A stretch of 64,000 nucleotides of DNA, taken from contig OW121846.1 in assembly GCA_933228895.1 (NCBI GenBank), positions 108,827,054 through 108,891,053 on the forward strand. Direction: 5' to 3'. Of this stretch, positions 60,366 to 64,000 are shown piece after piece (positions within the stretch are counted from its first letter, which is position 1; each line of letters opens with the position of its first letter). This DNA is from Platycnemis pennipes (taxonomy: Eukaryota; Arthropoda; Insecta; Odonata; Platycnemididae). Position numbers and translations under genes: made by a program. The notes under the pieces are model-generated. The model saw only the letters and a list, made by a program, of their open reading frames with translations. It was not told the origin of the DNA and ran no database searches.

Positions 60366-63300
60366 CAGTAGAAGCCCATTATAGTGAGTACGGCAGATAG
60401 CGAGAATCTCACAATAACGAGTGATTGGCCATGTACCATGAAAAGGCCTATGATTAGCATGTAAAAGAAAATGGATATGGCGAGGCCAAGAAGCTCCTGC
60501 CACCATTGCGCTCGGTATTACGAGTGATATTTCTTGAGGGCGATGAACTGCAAAGAACAAATTAACGCACGGTATTTATCTTTTGTGGCATTATTCGTAA
60601 ACTACAACTTGGAATACAAGATTTGTGCCATCTCTACATTATTTAAAGTTCAATCAAGTCCAGGCACTGACGATTTACGGCCCACCTGGCATTCCTTGCG
60701 CACACTCGCACTTTTCAGTTGTTCTTTTATTAATCCAAGTTCACATAGGAGTGGAATGGATGGAAGGTGGACAAGCAGAAAAGCATCTAGCCAATTGCAC
60801 GACAGGGGAGAGCTGTGGTGTGGGAAAGGGGCTGAGTTCACCCTGTCTTCGCCCTTCCGCCTAGACCCGCTCATTCCCGCCACTCCGCCTGTCCGCTAGT
60901 TCCCACCCCTCCGCCCGCCTGCCTCATTTCTGCCTCTAGACTGACTGAAGCAGACAATGCTTGAATCATTTTTCAGCCGGGATTAGAAATTGAAAGTAGT
61001 TTGAGTAAAAGCTGTTAATGTGATGCGTGTGTATGTATCATAATAAAGGTCCAACGCATGTTTTCTTATGCTTTTTATTCTCACGACGAAGTCGTCCAAG
61101 TTTTTCGTTGCCAAATAATTATATATTTCCTTATAATTTCATGATTCATATTCCTGGTTTCGATTATTTTTTCCTGTTATAATGGAAATACTTATTTTTT
61201 CTGGTACATTTGTTATCGTATTTACTCGTGTAAGCCACGCACCTTTTTTCCCGAAATGCCAGTGAAAAAATGGGGGTGCGTGGCTTACACGAATCCTCCA
61301 GATTTTCGTGTAAGCCACGCACCATTTTTCCTCAAATTCCTGTTGTTTTTTTCTCCCAAGTTTCGCATTCTGTGAACATATCGACGTAATTGGTAAGTAT
61401 GGTCTAGTAGTAAATAGTACAGTGTAAAGTATTTTGAAATTTCGAAGTAATTAGTAATAAAAATCCGCATTTAACAGTCTGCGCGTACAACGGTACTCAA
61501 AGAAATGCTAGATCAGAAAAACCACTTAACAAAGCAATAGATTTGTCATGTATAGATCGCACATAAGACAACACATTGTAGCACAGGTATGTATTTAAAG
61601 CTACTGTATCCTGTAAGCTGCCGCAAGTGCGGCGGCGTCTTTATTTCTTTTCAAAATCGTAAGCGGAGTTTGTTTCAGTATCACGTATCTATAGCAACAT
61701 TTTTACGTAATAGATAGCTCCTTTTGCGTACATATTAAAGCTACATTGCAAAGACACGACAAAGAATTTTTTACATAGTGGAAATAGATGTATGCTCAGA
61801 GATTATACCTTCTTACTATCCGTGCTATCCGCTCCGAGCGTGAGAGTAGTAAACGAGTTCGAATTGATCATTTAGCATTCAAAAATAATTTGCTATTATC
61901 ACCCTAAACTGAATTCTGATTTGAAATTGTGATCGTTTCCTGTGAGTGCCAAACTACATATTATAAGCGATGCCGAAAAAATAGGATCTCGAGCTGCAGG
62001 AAGGAATATGGTGTATCTGAATCTAGCAGTGACGAAAACTAAAAATGAGAACAGTTATGAAATGAATATTCATTAGTGATTTATGATTCTATTTCTGGGA
62101 ATGTGTTTTTCTTTAGTTTTATAAAAATTATAATAGTTATTACATTGAGCTTTATTTTTTCTGTGTATTCCCAAGACCTTCCGGTGTTGTTAAATCGTCC
62201 CAGTCCACAGCTACTACGCAGAGAGCAGACGAAACCACCGCTATCAGTTACGGATGGCATTCTGCTTTTATTTGTTGATATGCCAAAGGATTTCCGTAAT
62301 AATAGAGATCCCGGGTTGAAATTGTATATATTTCTGCAATTATTTCAGTTGGATGTTATTTTAAACAGATGCCATTTTTATAGCTGGATAATGTGATCGT
62401 ATGTAACTGTGATTACTGTGGGATGCCACGAGAAACAGATGCACAGTAAAAGAGGCCGTGCATCGATGCATGACACGATGATGACTGTGACGATATTAAC
62501 ACGTAATTTAATCAATTAATGAGAAAGACATACACGTAATTTAGGCACAGCATTTCTATTAACGAGCGTGCATTCATGTTATGACAAAATGATGCAGACT
62601 CAAGGGCAAAAGAAATTATTTTTTTGATAGAAATAATTTTTTTCCTCACGAGCTTGCCCGAAAATAGGGGTGCGCAGGATACACGAGGGCGCGGCTTGCA
62701 CGAGTAAATATGGTAATTTGTGCATATTTTTCTACATTTTTTGTAAATATTGTAAGTGCCGATGTTATGCGAACAATTAAAATGTATCCTGTTCAATTTT
62801 TTAAAATTTTATGATTCCTGAATTCACAGATACATGCAATTGTGAGTGAATGCATCGATAATTCTCGACAATAGTATTTCACAGGAGTTACCTCCTTTCG
62901 CACTAGATCCTCCAGACGGCAGCACTAGTACGACTCACAATGTACGGCGCAACCATTGAGGTATACCTCAAAGGGTGCAACTGACAGAGGCATTTGCTTG
63001 CGTAAACAAATACTTGCTGCAGCTAATTTTCGAAACAACTGAATGTGAATATTAGGAATGGCTAGGAATAGGTAATTATGCAAGAAATATTTTCGACCAC
63101 CGAAAAATGCAGTATTTCGGCGAATCATTAGGACAACTTTCCTAACCAATGGACGTAACAGTAATACTCCAAGACTTCAGCAAAGCGTAAATTATTGTTT
63201 TGGAAGATTTAATTCATAAAAGTATCGATGGATATGCAATTGTGCACAAAAAAGGCTCTTCTACCTGTTTCTAATAGAATGGTAACGAAAGAAAAACGGA

Positions 63301-63420
63301 AATTAAGAAGAACTGTGGGAATTGAGAGGCTTAATCCAGAACCTTTGGCTATAACGAGCGCTCACTATAGCGAGTGATTTCCCAGCCATTGTGAGCACTT
63401 GTTATACCGAACTTCCACTG
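60366..63420. mobile_element. pogo-type element (3.06 kb) with nested insertion
   Basis: The left end CAGTAGAAGCCCATTATAGTGAG and right end (reverse complement CAGTGGAAGTTCGGTATAAC) are flanked by TA at 60364-60365 and 63421-63422. The sub-terminal text agataGCGAG...ataacgagtgatt recurs inverted near 63345-63380. Without the nested 1.5 kb element it is about 1.55 kb and has no transposase that I recognise. Confidence 0.8.
61214..62715. mobile_element. 1.5-kb TIR element nested in the pogo-type element
   Basis: The ends TATCGTATTTACTCGTGTAA and (reverse complement) TACCATATTTACTCGTGCAA are flanked by ATTTGT at 61208-61213 and 62716-62721. Next to the left end the terminal motif is repeated as a hairpin: 61275-61292 pairs exactly with 61306-61323 (ggtgcgtggcttacacga). 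A 106-codon ORF at 62076-62396 is unrecognised. The superfamily is undetermined. Confidence 0.85.
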
Positions 63421-63566
63421 TATTTTGTAACATTTGAGTAAGAACTCCTGGAACGCTATTCAAAAGCCATTCGATGATGGTAATCTGAATTCATTCTGGT
63501 AATCAACAGCGATCAGCCTTCGTAAGTCAAGCTTCTTGCAAAGGAGAAGTCTTATAGGTTTTCCCA

Positions 63567-63655
63567 GCTACATAACACTCCTCTCTTCAGATGATGTGAT
63601 CTGTGCTACATAACACTCCTCTCTTCAGATGAGAGTTGTATAGCACAGCATCATC
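63567..63655. repeat. 28-bp direct repeat overlapping a fold-back
   Basis: gctacataacactcctctct plus tcagatga occurs at 63567-63594 and 63605-63632. The second copy is also part of an inverted repeat: 63590-63618 against 63631-63655 (gatgatg...tgtgcta / tagcaca...catcatc). Confidence 0.9.
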
Positions 63656-64000
63656 AGAAAAGGGATATAAGTGGCTGTTGAGCACTTCGCAGATACCCTA
63701 CTAGTGGAAATAATTTTTCCATCCCCTTCGGAGCCAAAACACAAAGGGCATTCAAAGAACTGGTAAAGTGGTGACCATTTCCTTTTTTTGGACAGAAAAC
63801 GGTAGTTATAACCACTGAAATATTTAAACTAACATGGGCATGTGTTTCTTTTTCTGTGTTCTGAGTTTCCTTCCACTTTGCTGAGGCCCTACTCCGAAAT
63901 AATGCTGAAACAGGAGATTGGTCTGGAATACATAAACTTGTTCACCCCAGGAATCATCCCCGACACATTTTATGAACCCACCACTCCATCCATGACCCCG
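63656..64000. other. Window end, no feature seen
   Basis: No exon or element end was recognised. Confidence 0.4.

Noticed and set aside
62076..62396. 106-codon ORF inside the nested TIR element
   Set aside because: Not called a gene: no motif recognised; mentioned only as a test target for comparison among copies.
56875..64000. Missing 5' exons of GBE1
   Set aside because: I looked on the - strand for the EWAPGA / YLTGDF region and for the N-terminal exon and saw nothing convincing; they probably lie beyond 64000.

Overview
The window looks like nuclear DNA of an arthropod, most probably an insect with a large, AT-rich, transposon-laden genome. The evidence is split genes with GT-AG introns from about 100 bp to over 11 kb, a Pak3-type p21-activated kinase (the best remembered match is the insect form), tRNA-derived SINE-like sequences, and many decayed eukaryotic transposons (pogo/Tigger, piggyBac, hAT, RTE-like LINE, copia). 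I cannot name the species.

Only two host genes are supported, lying tail to tail. (1) On the + strand, the last three coding exons of a group I PAK kinase, probably Pak3, occupy 1140-4671. They cover the catalytic loop to the C-terminus; the rest of the gene lies upstream of the window. (2) On the - strand, twelve coding exons of the glycogen branching enzyme GBE1/AGBE run from 56874 down to the stop at 10166-10168. Together they encode about 598 residues. About 95 N-terminal residues, the promoter and the 5' UTR are not visible and presumably lie beyond 64000. Splice phases agree at every junction and all three GH13 catalytic residues are present, so GBE1 looks functional. A 5.5 kb intergenic tract (4672-10165) separates the genes and holds their 3' UTRs plus fragments of two LINEs.

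Nearly everything else is mobile DNA inside GBE1 introns. From left to right: a piggyBac element with both ends and a decayed transposase (13479-16411) next to a pogo-like element (16486-18510); SINE-like and tandem repeats around the exon at 19077-19286; a Tigger with a nested TTAA-flanked MITE (21950-23800); a Tigger N-terminal fragment (25570-25980); a TTAA-flanked fold-back MITE (31923-32327); a BED/hAT transposase pseudogene split by an 837-bp element whose removal restores the frame (33700-36520); a copia fragment (39270-39600); a 1475-bp TIR element with palindrome-rich ends (40461-41935); a Tigger C-terminal fragment (43836-44986); an RTE-like LINE (49150-51350); and another LINE tail (55450-55830). 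Upstream of the first visible GBE1 exon lie a decayed gene of a family I recall from arthropod transposon-like loci (57230-58500) and a 3.06 kb pogo-like element with a 1.5 kb element nested in it (60366-63420).

I found no operon, CRISPR array or new enzymatic system. The observations most worth a second look are two pairs of near-perfect, almost contiguous short hairpins (3452-3548 and 38893-38958), several nested transposons with clean target-site duplications, an anonymous repeat family present in opposite orientations at about 17000-17740 and 45880-46560, and a 26-bp direct repeat bracketing a GBE1 exon.
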